Of a stretch of 64,000 bases of DNA, positions 25,899 through 34,347 are shown in pieces (position 1 is the first letter of the stretch; each line of letters starts with the position of its first letter). The stretch spans positions 1 through 64,000 of the forward strand of contig NZ_KB898670.1 in the NCBI RefSeq assembly GCF_000377765.1, written 5' to 3'. The stretch is from Gracilibacillus lacisalsi DSM 19029. GTDB taxonomy: Bacteria; Bacillota; Bacilli; Bacillales; Amphibacillaceae. The notes under the pieces are model-generated. The model saw only the letters and a program-made list of their open reading frames with translations, had not been told where the DNA came from and made no database searches. Position numbers and translations under genes: made by a program.

Positions 25899-26756
25899 AA
25901 ATAACTTTTGCCATGTTTCTGGACCTACGATTCCATCCACTATCAAATTATGCCGTCTTTGGTATTGCTTCACTTTTCGCTCTGTCTCTGGTCCGAAAAT
26001 GCCATCGACTTTAGCACCTACTCTACGTTGTATAATTTCAACAATATCTCCTTTGCTTCCTCTTTTGATAATGCCAGGATAATTAGCTACTAGTGTGGTA
26101 TTTTTGTCCAGTCTCGCTCTTGTTACTGGACCTACAATTCCATCTACTTTTATACCTTCAGATCGCTGAAAAGCTTTTACAGCTGATTCTGTTTCATCTC
26201 CAAACACGCCGTCTGCCCCATATTTATTTAAGTTAAAACCAAGTTTTATTAACTCTCTTTGCAGATTTCTTACTTCTGTTCCATTACTTCTTTCTCTAAG
26301 TGTCTTATTTGAACTAAACTGATTCAAATAAGAAATCGGATTTACGGTAGATGATGGTTTGTCAGCACGATATCCATATGGTGGAGCTGTTTCTACCTTT
26401 TTACGTACTTCAAAATGCAAATGTGATCCTGTTACATATCCGGTTTGTCCTTGATAACCAATTATTTGATTGTATGATACTGTTTGGCCACTCTTTACGG
26501 CAGCAGAATCGAGATGTGCGTAAAGCTGGGCTCTGTTATTTCTATCTCGGATTAACACTACATTCCCGTATCCTCCTAAGCCTGTACCACTTTTACCAAA
26601 GCCAGCATAAATAACGGTTCCAGAAGTAAAAGCATGTATCGGTGCTCGATGTGATTTTACTAAATCAACACCGGCATGAAAATCTCTTGATCCCCTTATC
26701 GGATGAGTTCTGTAACCATATGAACTCGTAATTCGATATCCTCGAAATTCCGCCAT
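25896..26756 (-). CDS. M23 peptidase with two peptidoglycan-binding domains (endolysin-like)
   Basis: 286 residues: a LytM/M23 zinc endopeptidase (about 8-125) and two peptidoglycan_binding_1 domains (about 145-210 and 222-284). The metal-site residues are visible in FHAGVD (His and Asp) and in the HLHFE motif near 113-117. There is no signal peptide; with a holin gene one base upstream (TAATG overlap) it is arranged like a phage endolysin released through a holin. AGGGAGGGG precedes the ATG. It could serve a prophage remnant, a tailocin or a host lysis cassette. Confidence 0.87.
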   Translation of the reverse strand: MAEFRGYRITSSYGYRTHPIRGSRDFHAGVDLVKSHRAPIHAFTSGTVIYAGFGKSGTGLGGYGNVVLIRDRNNRAQLYAHLDSAAVKSGQTVSYNQIIGYQGQTGYVTGSHLHFEVRKKVETAPPYGYRADKPSSTVNPISYLNQFSSNKTLRERSNGTEVRNLQRELIKLGFNLNKYGADGVFGDETESAVKAFQRSEGIKVDGIVGPVTRARLDKNTTLVANYPGIIKRGSKGDIVEIIQRRVGAKVDGIFGPETERKVKQYQRRHNLIVDGIVGPETWQKLF

Positions 26757-27034
26757 TAACTCCCCTCCCTTATAGTATCCTTTGCTCTATTACAAGTTTG
26801 CTTTACTATTTGATGACTAAATACAGCCAACCCAGTTGCAATAATTCCTTCCGCAATGGATCGTATGTTCCAACCATACAAATTACACGCTGCTAGGACT
26901 CCAATCGTTAATAAAATCCAAATAATCAGCCAATCAGGTATAAACGGTGTTCTTTTGCAGGCGTATCCGATAAACCAGAGTGCCGGTATAATAAAGTGAA
27001 AATCCTCTGGTAGCAAATGCCATAAATCATCCAT
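26756..27034 (-). CDS. Phage holin family protein
   Basis: 92 residues with three hydrophobic segments (about 14-28, 34-50 and 62-80) and a charged C-terminus (NRAKDTIREGS), the profile of small phage holins that make pores for an endolysin. Strong AGAGGAGGTG lies 8 bases before the ATG. Its stop overlaps the peptidase start by one base. No structural phage genes flank it, so it is a stand-alone lysis pair. Confidence 0.78.
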   Translation of the reverse strand: MDDLWHLLPEDFHFIIPALWFIGYACKRTPFIPDWLIIWILLTIGVLAACNLYGWNIRSIAEGIIATGLAVFSHQIVKQTCNRAKDTIREGS

Positions 27035-27322
27035 CGAGCGAACACCTCCTCTGATTTCTTCATTCGAGCCACTAAGCAGTTGAGTTCTTCCGCTTCCAAC
27101 AGCGCAAAGTAAGGACTCATATTACAATATGTATCGACCTCCAATCATGACTTGGCGTTTGACATGGATATTGTCTTATTTTTATAATCGGTGAGATACA
27201 AAAGAAAGTGTCTAAATTAATTTATTATTTTCAAAAAAATGTCTATGCTAAAAAATAATAGATTAAATGTTATAAAATGAGGGAATACCTATTAAAATTA
27301 ACCGCAACATAGAAAGGGGGAA
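27035..27322. other. Divergent spacer between holin and BCCT genes
   Basis: About 290 bases with AT-rich promoter DNA for both directions. An open frame at 26926-27120 enters the region but overlaps the holin out of frame and has no well-spaced ribosome site. I see no convincing -35/-10 pair. Confidence 0.4.
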
Positions 27323-27349
27323 CTATGTCAGTAATTGACATAGGTACAT
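27323..27349 (+). promoter_or_regulatory. Hairpin between Shine-Dalgarno and start codon of the BCCT gene
   Basis: GAAAGGGGG ends at 27320, but the BCCT ATG is at 27350, far too distant. Between them CTATGTCA (27323-27330) and TGACATAG (27336-27343) form a perfect 8-bp hairpin with a 5-base loop. With the hairpin folded, the spacer from the G run to the ATG is 8 bases (aa plus gtacat), which is ideal. A folded-leader start site that could respond to salt or temperature is an inference. Confidence 0.6.
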
Positions 27350-27372
27350 ATGAAAAAAGAGGACTCAATTAG
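27325..27372 (+). CDS. Possible 15-residue upstream ORF overlapping the BCCT start
   Basis: ATG at 27325, only 4 bases after the GGGGG ribosome site, opens a frame MSVIDIGTYEKRGLN that ends at 27370-27372, inside the BCCT gene in another frame. It may act as a leader peptide that competes with or couples to BCCT translation. Its start codon lies in the hairpin above, so the two structures exclude each other. Not a recognised family. Confidence 0.35.
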   Translation: MSVIDIGTYEKRGLN

Positions 27373-29161
27373 TGATAAAGTTGGAAAAGTTGGTATTGTA
27401 TTTATTATTTCGGCTATCTTCGTTGCTATTTTCGTATTATGGGGGGCTATATCACCTTCATCCCTGAGCGATGCTGCAAACTCAGGTCTAGAATGGATGA
27501 TCACTAACTTTGGTTGGTTCTATATGCTAATCACTGCCCTGTTCGTTTTATTTGTTATAGGTTTAGCTGTTAGTCCTTATGGAAAAATACGATTAGGTAA
27601 AACCGATGATAGGCCAGAGTATTCTTGGTTTTCGTGGATTGGCATGTTATTTGCAGCTGGTATAGGGGTTGGTTTTGTATTCTGGGGAGTTGCTGAACCA
27701 GTTCTATATTATATGGACCCACCTCTCGGATATGAGCCAGGAACAAGGGAATCCGCATTAGCCGGTTTGCGTTACGGTTCTTATCACTGGGCTTTACATC
27801 CTTGGGCTATTTTTTCAATCGTTGGGATGACATTAGCCTATGTTCAATACCGAAAGGACCGACCAGCATTAATCAGTTCAGCATTTTACCCGATCTTGGG
27901 TGACAGAGTGAATGGTTGGGCTGGTAAAACGATCGATACATTAGCTGTATTAGCTACATGTACAGGGGTTGCGACTACATTTGGCCTAAGTGCTATGCAA
28001 ATCACAGGTGGATTATCTCATATCACACCAATCCCTAACTCACCTTGGACACAACTTGTCATTATATGTATCGTTACCGTATTATTTATGCTTTCAGCAG
28101 CTCGCGGCCTTGACCGTGGAATCAAAATATTAAGTAATATTAACCTAGTTGTGGCTGGATTACTTCTACTATTTGTTATTATCGTCGGACCGACATTATT
28201 TATTGCAGAAAGTTTTGTTACGACATTAGGTGGTTACATAACAAATGTCGTTCCAATGGCACTTACTTTAACACCATTCTCAGAAAGTGAATGGTTAGGG
28301 ACAAATACCATCTTCTTTTGGGCATGGCATATTGCATGGGCTCCATTTATGGGAATTTTCATTGCACGTATTTCCAAAGGGAGAACGATTCGAGAATTTA
28401 TGGCTGGTGTACTGATTGTCCCTTCTCTGCTTGCGATTATTTGGTTTACTACATTTGGTGGTACAGCGTTAAATATCGAAATGTACGGTGCAGGAGGTCT
28501 AGCAGAATTAATTAATTCGGAAGTTGAATTAGCCTTATTTGCAACACTTGCTGAACTTCCGTTAAGTTTTATTACTAACACTTTAGCGATACTGTTAATC
28601 TTGATTTTCTTTATAACTTCTGCAGATTCAGCTTCATTTGTACTCGGGTCCATGACATCTAATGGCGATTTAGAACCAAAAAACTCAGTAAAGTTAACGT
28701 GGGGTTTCTTGATAGCTGGTGCCGCAAGTGTACTACTCTTCAGCGGAGGCGGTGGTTTGAATGCACTGCAAACCGCTTCGATTATTGCTGCATTACCTTT
28801 CGCGATTGTGATGGTGCTCATGATCATCTCCATTGTTATTACACTAGGAAAGGATTGGAAGCTTGATCAAAGGCTCCATAGAAGAAGACGAGAAAAACGT
28901 GTAAAAACGGAGTTCAAAGACGAGTTTAAGGATGAGGTAAAAGAAGATATCCGTGATGATTTTAAGGACGACGTAAAAGAGGATATTTATCAAGATATGA
29001 AAAATGACTTCTATGATGACTTCAAAGAAGAAATTTACGATGAAATGAAGGAAGAGTTATATGATGATTTCAAAGAAAAAATATATGATGAAATGAAGGA
29101 CGAAATAATCGAAGAAATAACAGACGAAGATACCATAGAGAAAGATAAACCCGACAAATAA
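27350..29161 (+). CDS. BCCT family betaine/choline-type transporter with long tetrad-repeat tail
   Basis: 603 residues, 12 membrane helices. The glycine-rich AAGIGVGFVFWGVAEP helix and the FFWAWHIAWAPFMGIFIARISKGRTIREF segment are diagnostic of BCCT carriers of the OpuD type, which import glycine betaine with sodium during osmotic stress. After the last helix a cytoplasmic tail of about 90 residues has 18 tandem four-residue units of the form acidic-hydrophobic-Lys/Tyr-acidic (residues 521-592), much longer than in OpuD (512 residues). In BetP the C-terminal tail senses osmotic state. The only near start is the ATG at 27350; its ribosome site is unusual (see the leader hairpin). Confidence 0.9.
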   Translation: MKKEDSISDKVGKVGIVFIISAIFVAIFVLWGAISPSSLSDAANSGLEWMITNFGWFYMLITALFVLFVIGLAVSPYGKIRLGKTDDRPEYSWFSWIGMLFAAGIGVGFVFWGVAEPVLYYMDPPLGYEPGTRESALAGLRYGSYHWALHPWAIFSIVGMTLAYVQYRKDRPALISSAFYPILGDRVNGWAGKTIDTLAVLATCTGVATTFGLSAMQITGGLSHITPIPNSPWTQLVIICIVTVLFMLSAARGLDRGIKILSNINLVVAGLLLLFVIIVGPTLFIAESFVTTLGGYITNVVPMALTLTPFSESEWLGTNTIFFWAWHIAWAPFMGIFIARISKGRTIREFMAGVLIVPSLLAIIWFTTFGGTALNIEMYGAGGLAELINSEVELALFATLAELPLSFITNTLAILLILIFFITSADSASFVLGSMTSNGDLEPKNSVKLTWGFLIAGAASVLLFSGGGGLNALQTASIIAALPFAIVMVLMIISIVITLGKDWKLDQRLHRRRREKRVKTEFKDEFKDEVKEDIRDDFKDDVKEDIYQDMKNDFYDDFKEEIYDEMKEELYDDFKEKIYDEMKDEIIEEITDEDTIEKDKPDK

Positions 29162-29276
29162 GTCTGATAGTCCAACAGTGCTGTATTAACAAGTATACAC
29201 CTCCTTAAGCAAATTGCTTTCTTTGACAGATGCATTTATGTCAGAATAAGATAGAAGCTTAAGAGAGGTGTTTTTT

Positions 29277-29978
29277 ATGCAAATTGAAATATGGTCCGAT
29301 TTTGTTTGCCCATTTTGTTATATTGGTAAAACAAGATTAGAACAAGCTTTGGAAAGATTTCCACAGAATTTAGATGTTTCGATTCAATATAAAAGCTTTG
29401 AATTAGATCCGAATGCAGCTAAATATTCAGGAAAAAATATACATGAATCTTTGGCAGCTAAATACAATATGACAATCGATCAAGCAAAAGAAGCTAATCA
29501 ACAAATTGGTGAACAAGCAAAAGCTGTAGGTTTGGATTTTGTTTTTGACACGATGAAACCAGGTAATACGTTTGATGCACATCGGTTAAGTAAATATGCT
29601 CGCACATTGAACCGTGAGGCAGAATATATAGATACGATGCTTTATCAATATTTTACTTTATCAAAAGATCTTAGTGATAAAGAAACACTTCAATCTATTA
29701 CGAATGAGCTTGGTTTTGATCAAAAAGAAGTTCAACGTATTTTAGAGGATGAAACAATCCATGCTGATTTAGTCAGACGCGATGAAACAGAAGCACAACA
29801 ATTAGGTGTAACTGGTGTTCCATTTTTTGTAATCAACAAAAAATATGCTATTTCAGGGGCCCAACCTATCGAAACATTTATGCAAGCATTAGAAAAAGTA
29901 GCAGAAGAGGAAAATAATCAATTAGAAAATTTAAACCTTCAACAAGGTAGTTTTTGCGACGGAGATCATTGCAAATAA
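29277..29978 (+). CDS. DsbA family oxidoreductase (FrnE-like)
   Basis: 233 residues. A thioredoxin fold with a helical insert: MQIEIWSDFVCPFCYIGK has the active-site Cys11-Pro-Phe-Cys14, the insert spans about 60-150, and the cis-Pro loop TGVPFFVINKKYAISGAQP follows. No signal peptide, so it is cytoplasmic, like FrnE proteins that act as disulfide isomerases or glutathione-S-transferase-like enzymes. GAGAGGTG lies 6-7 bases before the ATG at 29277; a GTG at 29268 lies inside the ribosome site. An extra CDGDHC tail is odd and could bind metal. Confidence 0.88.
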   Translation: MQIEIWSDFVCPFCYIGKTRLEQALERFPQNLDVSIQYKSFELDPNAAKYSGKNIHESLAAKYNMTIDQAKEANQQIGEQAKAVGLDFVFDTMKPGNTFDAHRLSKYARTLNREAEYIDTMLYQYFTLSKDLSDKETLQSITNELGFDQKEVQRILEDETIHADLVRRDETEAQQLGVTGVPFFVINKKYAISGAQPIETFMQALEKVAEEENNQLENLNLQQGSFCDGDHCK

Positions 29979-29994
29979 ACCATCGCTATAGTGC

Positions 29995-30039
29995 AAAAAT
30001 AGGCTCTTTCCTTTTGAATGGAACAGAGCCTATTTTTTT
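29995..30039 (+). terminator. Terminator of the DsbA-like gene
   Basis: The arm AAATAGGCTCT and its complement AGAGCCTATTT enclose a partly paired loop and are followed by seven Ts on the plus strand, 17 bases after the stop. Confidence 0.85.
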
Positions 30040-30120
30040 GTGTTAATCTTAGTCCTTTAGTCCTGATTTTATGGTTAGATAAAAAGTTTGCTATTTCTTG
30101 TCGTTTCCTGAATGAAAACA

Positions 30121-30129
30121 TGTTATAAT
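30121..30129 (+). promoter_or_regulatory. Extended -10 promoter of the second chemoreceptor
   Basis: TGTTATAAT is a perfect extended -10 (TGnTATAAT), about 110 bases before the chemoreceptor ATG. The usual SigD motility promoter was not seen, so SigA transcription is likely. Confidence 0.5.
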
Positions 30130-30240
30130 CTATTTGAACTAATTCTTAATGATTATAGACCATTTATCCACCAAGAATATTTACCTACACCCATTATGAA
30201 AACCCTTACTAATAATACTTGAAGTACGGAGGATTTGATT

Positions 30241-32403
30241 ATGACAAACAAATTTATACGCAGAACTAAAAGCGTTTTCAACAAAACGAGACAAGTATTT
30301 CTAAACACATCGAAAAAAATAGGCAAAGGCGCAAGTAAACTAAAAATAAAAATTCCAAGCAAGAAATCTAAAGATGGACAACAAGTACTGCAAAATAGTA
30401 GTGTTTCTAAAAAAGATTCAATTAGCACCAAAATACTAATTAGTATTTTAGCAACAGTACTAATCAGTGTTTTGATCGTTGGAATTGCTTCTTATTTTAT
30501 TTCTAATAATATTATTAAAGATAAAGTAACAGAAGCTTCTGAACAAACCATTGTCCAATCTGGAGATAAACTCGACTATTTGATGAATCAATATAAAGAT
30601 CGGGTAACAGAAATATTAATGGCTGATAATTTCAGCAATACATTAGCCGAACTAGATCGTTTCGAAGAAACAAATAATTTTGATTATTTCAATTTAAAAA
30701 GTACGATTGATGATGCGCTAACCCAAATTACTATGATTGATAACAATGTGAGTCTCTATCTGTTACATACCGAAAAAGAAAGATTAATTTCTTCTTCGGA
30801 AACGCTTCCTGAGGAAACTGTCTTTAGTTCTGATTGGTATCAGAGTGCTATGGAAGCGGAAGGTTCGACTGCCTGGATTGGTGGTCTTGCACAAGGGGTT
30901 AATGGTACCTCAGATGATCCTAAAGTTGCTTTTGGACAGAAGTTAAGAATTAGTGGTACAGAATATGTTTTAATAGTTGAATTAGATACTGCCGTATTTG
31001 AAGATGCTCTACAAGATGTTAGATTTGGTGAAGAAGGCCTCGTGAGCATGGTAGATCGAAATAATGAAGTTGTCTTTTCTTTTGATCATGAAGAAATAAC
31101 ACAACCATATGCTTACCAAATTGCAGTAGATTCTGAAGAGAACATGACCGAAGATAATGGGCAACTCGTTTTTCAACATGATTCTGAAGTAACAGATTGG
31201 TATTTAGTGGGCTCTGTTCCTGAAGCAGAATTAACAAAAGATACAACCATTATTTTTTATGTAACAGCAGGTATTGTCTTATTGTCGTTAATTATCTCTC
31301 TTATCATTGCAAATGGAATAGTTAAAACAATTGCTCGGCCAATTGCTGATGTTTCCAGTTTGATGGCTTCTGCCGAACAAGGTGATCTTACAGTGAGATC
31401 GAATCATACGTCTCGCAAGGATGAAATTGGAGAATTGGCAGAAAGCTTTAATGAAATGCTTGAAAATATCTCAGGAATGATGCATCAAACAAGAGAATCT
31501 GCCAACAAAGTATTACATGCTGCGATAGAATTAACTGATATTTCTCAAATGCAATCACAATCAGCGAAAGAAGTCGCTGCTGCATCTGAAGAAATTGCTA
31601 GTGGTGCTACAGGCTTAACAGATGAAGCTGAAAAAGGTAATTCCTTAGCATCCAACATACATGATGAAGTGGAAAATGTCTTCGAAAACAATAGTGATAT
31701 GGAGAATCATGCGGTAGAAGTGCTAGAGCGAAGTCATGAAGGTTTAGAAAAGATGGACGAGTTAGTAACCAAAACAAAAGACGGCGAGCAAATGACAAAT
31801 GCACTTGTCGAAAAAGTAGATACATTGAAAGAAAGCACAGAGCAAATCAATCAAGTAATGGAAATGCTCACGAATATTGCACAGCAAACCAACCTACTTT
31901 CACTCAATGCTGCAATTGAAGCTGCACGTGCAGGAGAAGCTGGTCAAGGCTTCGCAGTAGTTGCAGACGAAATCAGAAAGCTTTCTACTCAATCTAAAGA
32001 TTCGATTGATAAAGTGGAAGAAATTACAACAGGTATTGTAAATGAGGTTAATGAAACGTTAGAGGTTTTAGAGGAAGCTACACCTCGTTTCAAAGAACAA
32101 GTAACGCAAGCAGAAGATACACAGATAATACTAAATGGTGTTGGAGAAAGTATGGGTACGTTTACTGGTAAGATTCAGCAAGTTACTCAATCTATCCAGC
32201 AATTAAGAGATTCACAGGAAGTATTAACTTCTACCATTCACCAAGTAAGTGCAACAGCACAACAGTCTTCTGCGATTAGTGAAGAAGTGTCAGCCACTAC
32301 AGAGGAGCAATTAAAAGTAAGTGAGTCGCTAGTTACTACTTCCGATGAACTAAAACAACTTTCTGAAGAATTACAAGAAATGATGAAGAAATTTCAGGTG
32401 TAG
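30241..32403 (+). CDS. Methyl-accepting chemotaxis protein (dCache sensor)
   Basis: 720 residues. A Lys/Arg-rich cytoplasmic N-terminus of about 60 residues (many K, odd for this family), helix at about 65-87, extracellular double-Cache region (about 95-330) with [17 protein letters not shown], helix near 340-362, HAMP (about 362-415) and a signalling domain with the [20 protein letters not shown] tip. AGTACGGAGG lies 8 bases before the ATG at 30241; a TTG two codons upstream is possible. The long basic leader could bind nucleic acid or lipid; a role is not known. Confidence 0.92.
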   Translation: MTNKFIRRTKSVFNKTRQVFLNTSKKIGKGASKLKIKIPSKKSKDGQQVLQNSSVSKKDSISTKILISILATVLISVLIVGIASYFISNNIIKDKVTEASEQTIVQSGDKLDYLMNQYKDRVTEILMADNFSNTLAELDRFEETNNFDYFNLKSTIDDALTQITMIDNNVSLYLLHTEKERLISSSETLPEETVFSSDWYQSAMEAEGSTAWIGGLAQGVNGTSDDPKVAFGQKLRISGTEYVLIVELDTAVFEDALQDVRFGEEGLVSMVDRNNEVVFSFDHEEITQPYAYQIAVDSEENMTEDNGQLVFQHDSEVTDWYLVGSVPEAELTKDTTIIFYVTAGIVLLSLIISLIIANGIVKTIARPIADVSSLMASAEQGDLTVRSNHTSRKDEIGELAESFNEMLENISGMMHQTRESANKVLHAAIELTDISQMQSQSAKEVAAASEEIASGATGLTDEAEKGNSLASNIHDEVENVFENNSDMENHAVEVLERSHEGLEKMDELVTKTKDGEQMTNALVEKVDTLKESTEQINQVMEMLTNIAQQTNLLSLNAAIEAARAGEAGQGFAVVADEIRKLSTQSKDSIDKVEEITTGIVNEVNETLEVLEEATPRFKEQVTQAEDTQIILNGVGESMGTFTGKIQQVTQSIQQLRDSQEVLTSTIHQVSATAQQSSAISEEVSATTEEQLKVSESLVTTSDELKQLSEELQEMMKKFQV

Positions 32404-32498
32404 GAGTAGCATATGATTCAAAAGTAGATACAAACTGCGAAGTAATGAGAATTTGACTTGATGTAGCTTCTCCCATTCTGAATTAAGGTGAGTGCTAG
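32404..32498. other. Start of a ~590-base spacer holding dispersed repeats
   Basis: The region 32404-32997 has no credible gene. It holds two GC-richer structured blocks (32499-32630 and 32780-32910) separated by about 150 AT-rich bases. Short open frames within it lie wholly inside the repeats. Confidence 0.5.
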
Positions 32499-32630
32499 CA
32501 TCCGCTACGGCAGAGTACTGCGCTTTCCATGGGCACGGCTTCAGCTTCCTCGGAAAGCGAAAATCACTTTCCTGCGGGATCTTCAGCTCGCGCTGTTCCC
32601 ATAAGAGTCTCCGTACTCTGCCTCCGCTAT
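32499..32630. repeat. Dispersed structured repeat, left block, copy B
   Basis: A block opening CCGCTACGGCAGAGTAC and closing with GTACTCTGCCTCCGCTA. GGCAGAGTAC (32509-32518) and GTACTCTGCC (32613-32622) are perfect complements at its ends; the middle has the common Bacillaceae repeat phrase CGCTTTCC-GGGCACGGCTTCAGC. A related left block occurs at 50098-50205. Confidence 0.7.
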
Positions 32631-32779
32631 TTTTGTTATCTGATTATAGAAAAAAATGAACTCATGGAACAAAACTTTTCTACAGTACTAACCCTTTTAG
32701 CATAGTCGTACCCTACGCTACAATAGTGGAGAAATCGACTGGCTGATTTCGGATAAGTGTTGTGGAGCATAGCTTAACG

Positions 32780-32910
32780 AAGGCCGCCCACTTCCACTCC
32801 TGTGGGACCTGTTTGACCTGAAGATCCACTTTTTCGAGTGGTTTTTGCTCGAAAAAGTTAGCTGAAGGGCAAACCCCACGGAAAGGGAAGTGGGCAGCCG
32901 GAGTGGTAGT
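32780..32910. repeat. Dispersed structured repeat, right block, copy B
   Basis: Opens GGCCGCCCACTTCCACTCC and closes GGAAAGGGAAGTGGGCAGCC, so its ends are complementary with one mismatch. An inner hairpin is made by CACTTTTTCGAG and CTCGAAAAAGT. Same architecture as 50311-50441. Confidence 0.75.
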
Positions 32911-32997
32911 TAACATCATGATATATTTCAAAATTATCTTTTAATGCAGTACGAGTAAGGGAAGAGAGCAAATCCATGTCCAGTTACTTCGCAGTTT

Positions 32998-33660
32998 TTA
33001 GATATTGTGCATTAAACTATCTTTATTTTTTGGATGATCAAGCAAAGCTTCAAATTGCAGCGCTATTATTCTAGCTATTTGATCGGCACCTTTTTCTGTA
33101 AAGTGCGTATGATCTTCTCCATTATGCGCAACCATAAAATAAGTTTTAGCAGCTTGATAGCCAATTGATTGTAAATGAGTATTGCTAAGTTTCATTAAAT
33201 CTATTAAAGCTACATCTTCTTCAGCTGCTACTTCTTTCATAGCATTACAATAATCACCGAAATCCTGCAAAAATTCTCCCTTAACGTAATGTAACCTAGT
33301 TACAGGTGTCAACAGTAATGGTATAGCTTGCTTTGCTCTTGCTCCTTCTATATACTGACGAAGAAAATGCTTGTATTCTTGATATGGCTCTGTATACCTG
33401 GCAGGTTTTTCTTTAGTAGAATCATTATGCCCCATCTGAATAAACAAATAATCCTTCTCCCTTATTTCTACTAATATTTCATTTAGCCTTCCTTCTTCTA
33501 TAAAAGTCTTGGAGCTTCTTCCGCCAATAGCATGATTATGAATATTATATCCCTTCAAATACAGGCCAAGAAACTGTCCCCAACCTGCTTGAGGGTAATC
33601 TTGCTTTTGATACGTCTGACATGTAGAATCACTTGCTAGATAAATACTCGTTTTATTCAT
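32998..33660 (-). CDS. SGNH/GDSL esterase, rhamnogalacturonan acetylesterase-like (YesT/RhgT)
   Basis: 220 residues, SGNH hydrolase. Block I is SDST with nucleophile Ser12, block II has Gly46 (AIGGRSSKTF), block III GHND has Asn79, and block V DHTHFTEKG gives Asp183 and His186. The YLASDSTCQTY opening is that of rhamnogalacturonan acetylesterases, which remove acetyl groups from RG-I pectin. No signal peptide, so it acts inside on imported oligosaccharides. Last gene of the pectin operon; start overlaps the yesL-like stop by 8 bases. Confidence 0.88.
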   Translation of the reverse strand: MNKTSIYLASDSTCQTYQKQDYPQAGWGQFLGLYLKGYNIHNHAIGGRSSKTFIEEGRLNEILVEIREKDYLFIQMGHNDSTKEKPARYTEPYQEYKHFLRQYIEGARAKQAIPLLLTPVTRLHYVKGEFLQDFGDYCNAMKEVAAEEDVALIDLMKLSNTHLQSIGYQAAKTYFMVAHNGEDHTHFTEKGADQIARIIALQFEALLDHPKNKDSLMHNI

Positions 33661-34333
33661 AACTCCATTCCCTTTTCTTCGTTTTCGATTCTTCTTCCAG
33701 TTGTTCTTCTATCCTTTTTTGTTTATATTCAATCTTCACAAACGTAACATACGTAATATACATGACGACCATACTCGTTAAACTCCCGCCAAATAAAAAG
33801 ATAAAGATCGGAAATGTTGCAAGTAAATAATACAATGTAAAAAGTGCCGCTAAAGCATAGATCGTCCTTAAAGGTTGATAAATGGCAATTAAAAAGGCAT
33901 TCTTAAAATATTGTTGAAAACTATTTTGATAATGGACATATAAAGGAAATAAGTATACTACCATTATGAAAAATAGAAATGCAAAAAATAGAAACACACC
34001 TTTTACTATCAGATTCCATATGGGATCTGATAACGAGAAATACTGTAAATTCGTTAACAGCATTAAACCAAACAAACCGGTAATCCATGTTATGCCATTG
34101 GCTCTTAAGAATTCTTTTCGGTATGTTTGCCAAAATAACTTCCCAATATGGTAGCCTTGCTCTCCCATCACCCATTTACGAAACACGGTAAACATGGCTA
34201 CAGTACTCGGACCTAAACCAAATAAAATCAGCCCAATACAGGAAAAGACGATCCACAAAAAATTGACATATAATAAGAAAAGTACTGCTTCACCAAATTG
34301 ATAAAATTTCCCTATCCAGCTATCACTATTCAT
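33653..34333 (-). CDS. YesL-like DUF624 membrane protein
   Basis: 226 residues with five or six membrane helices. The FSCIGLILFGLGPSTVAMF and FRKWVMGEQGY segments are the DUF624 signature. Function is unproven, but the family nearly always sits in carbohydrate-uptake operons next to ABC transporters, as yesL does in B. subtilis. The ATG at 34333 (MNSDSWIGKFY) follows GGTGATC and lies 14 bases after the GH106-like stop; longer frames to 34507 overlap that gene and are rejected. Confidence 0.85.
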   Translation of the reverse strand: MNSDSWIGKFYQFGEAVLFLLYVNFLWIVFSCIGLILFGLGPSTVAMFTVFRKWVMGEQGYHIGKLFWQTYRKEFLRANGITWITGLFGLMLLTNLQYFSLSDPIWNLIVKGVFLFFAFLFFIMVVYLFPLYVHYQNSFQQYFKNAFLIAIYQPLRTIYALAALFTLYYLLATFPIFIFLFGGSLTSMVVMYITYVTFVKIEYKQKRIEEQLEEESKTKKREWSYE

Positions 34334-34347
34334 TTGATCACCAACTT

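Noticed and set aside
26926-27120. 64-codon minus-strand frame starting MSPYFALLEAEE
   Set aside because: Overlaps the holin start by over 100 bases in another frame; GGAGG is 13 bases from its ATG. A phage-like small gene is conceivable but not supported.
28234-28833. 199-codon minus-strand frame inside the BCCT gene
   Set aside because: Antisense to conserved membrane helices of the transporter and without a ribosome site.
32713-32931. 72-codon minus-strand frame in the repeat region
   Set aside because: Made wholly of the dispersed structured repeat; not kept in the other copy.
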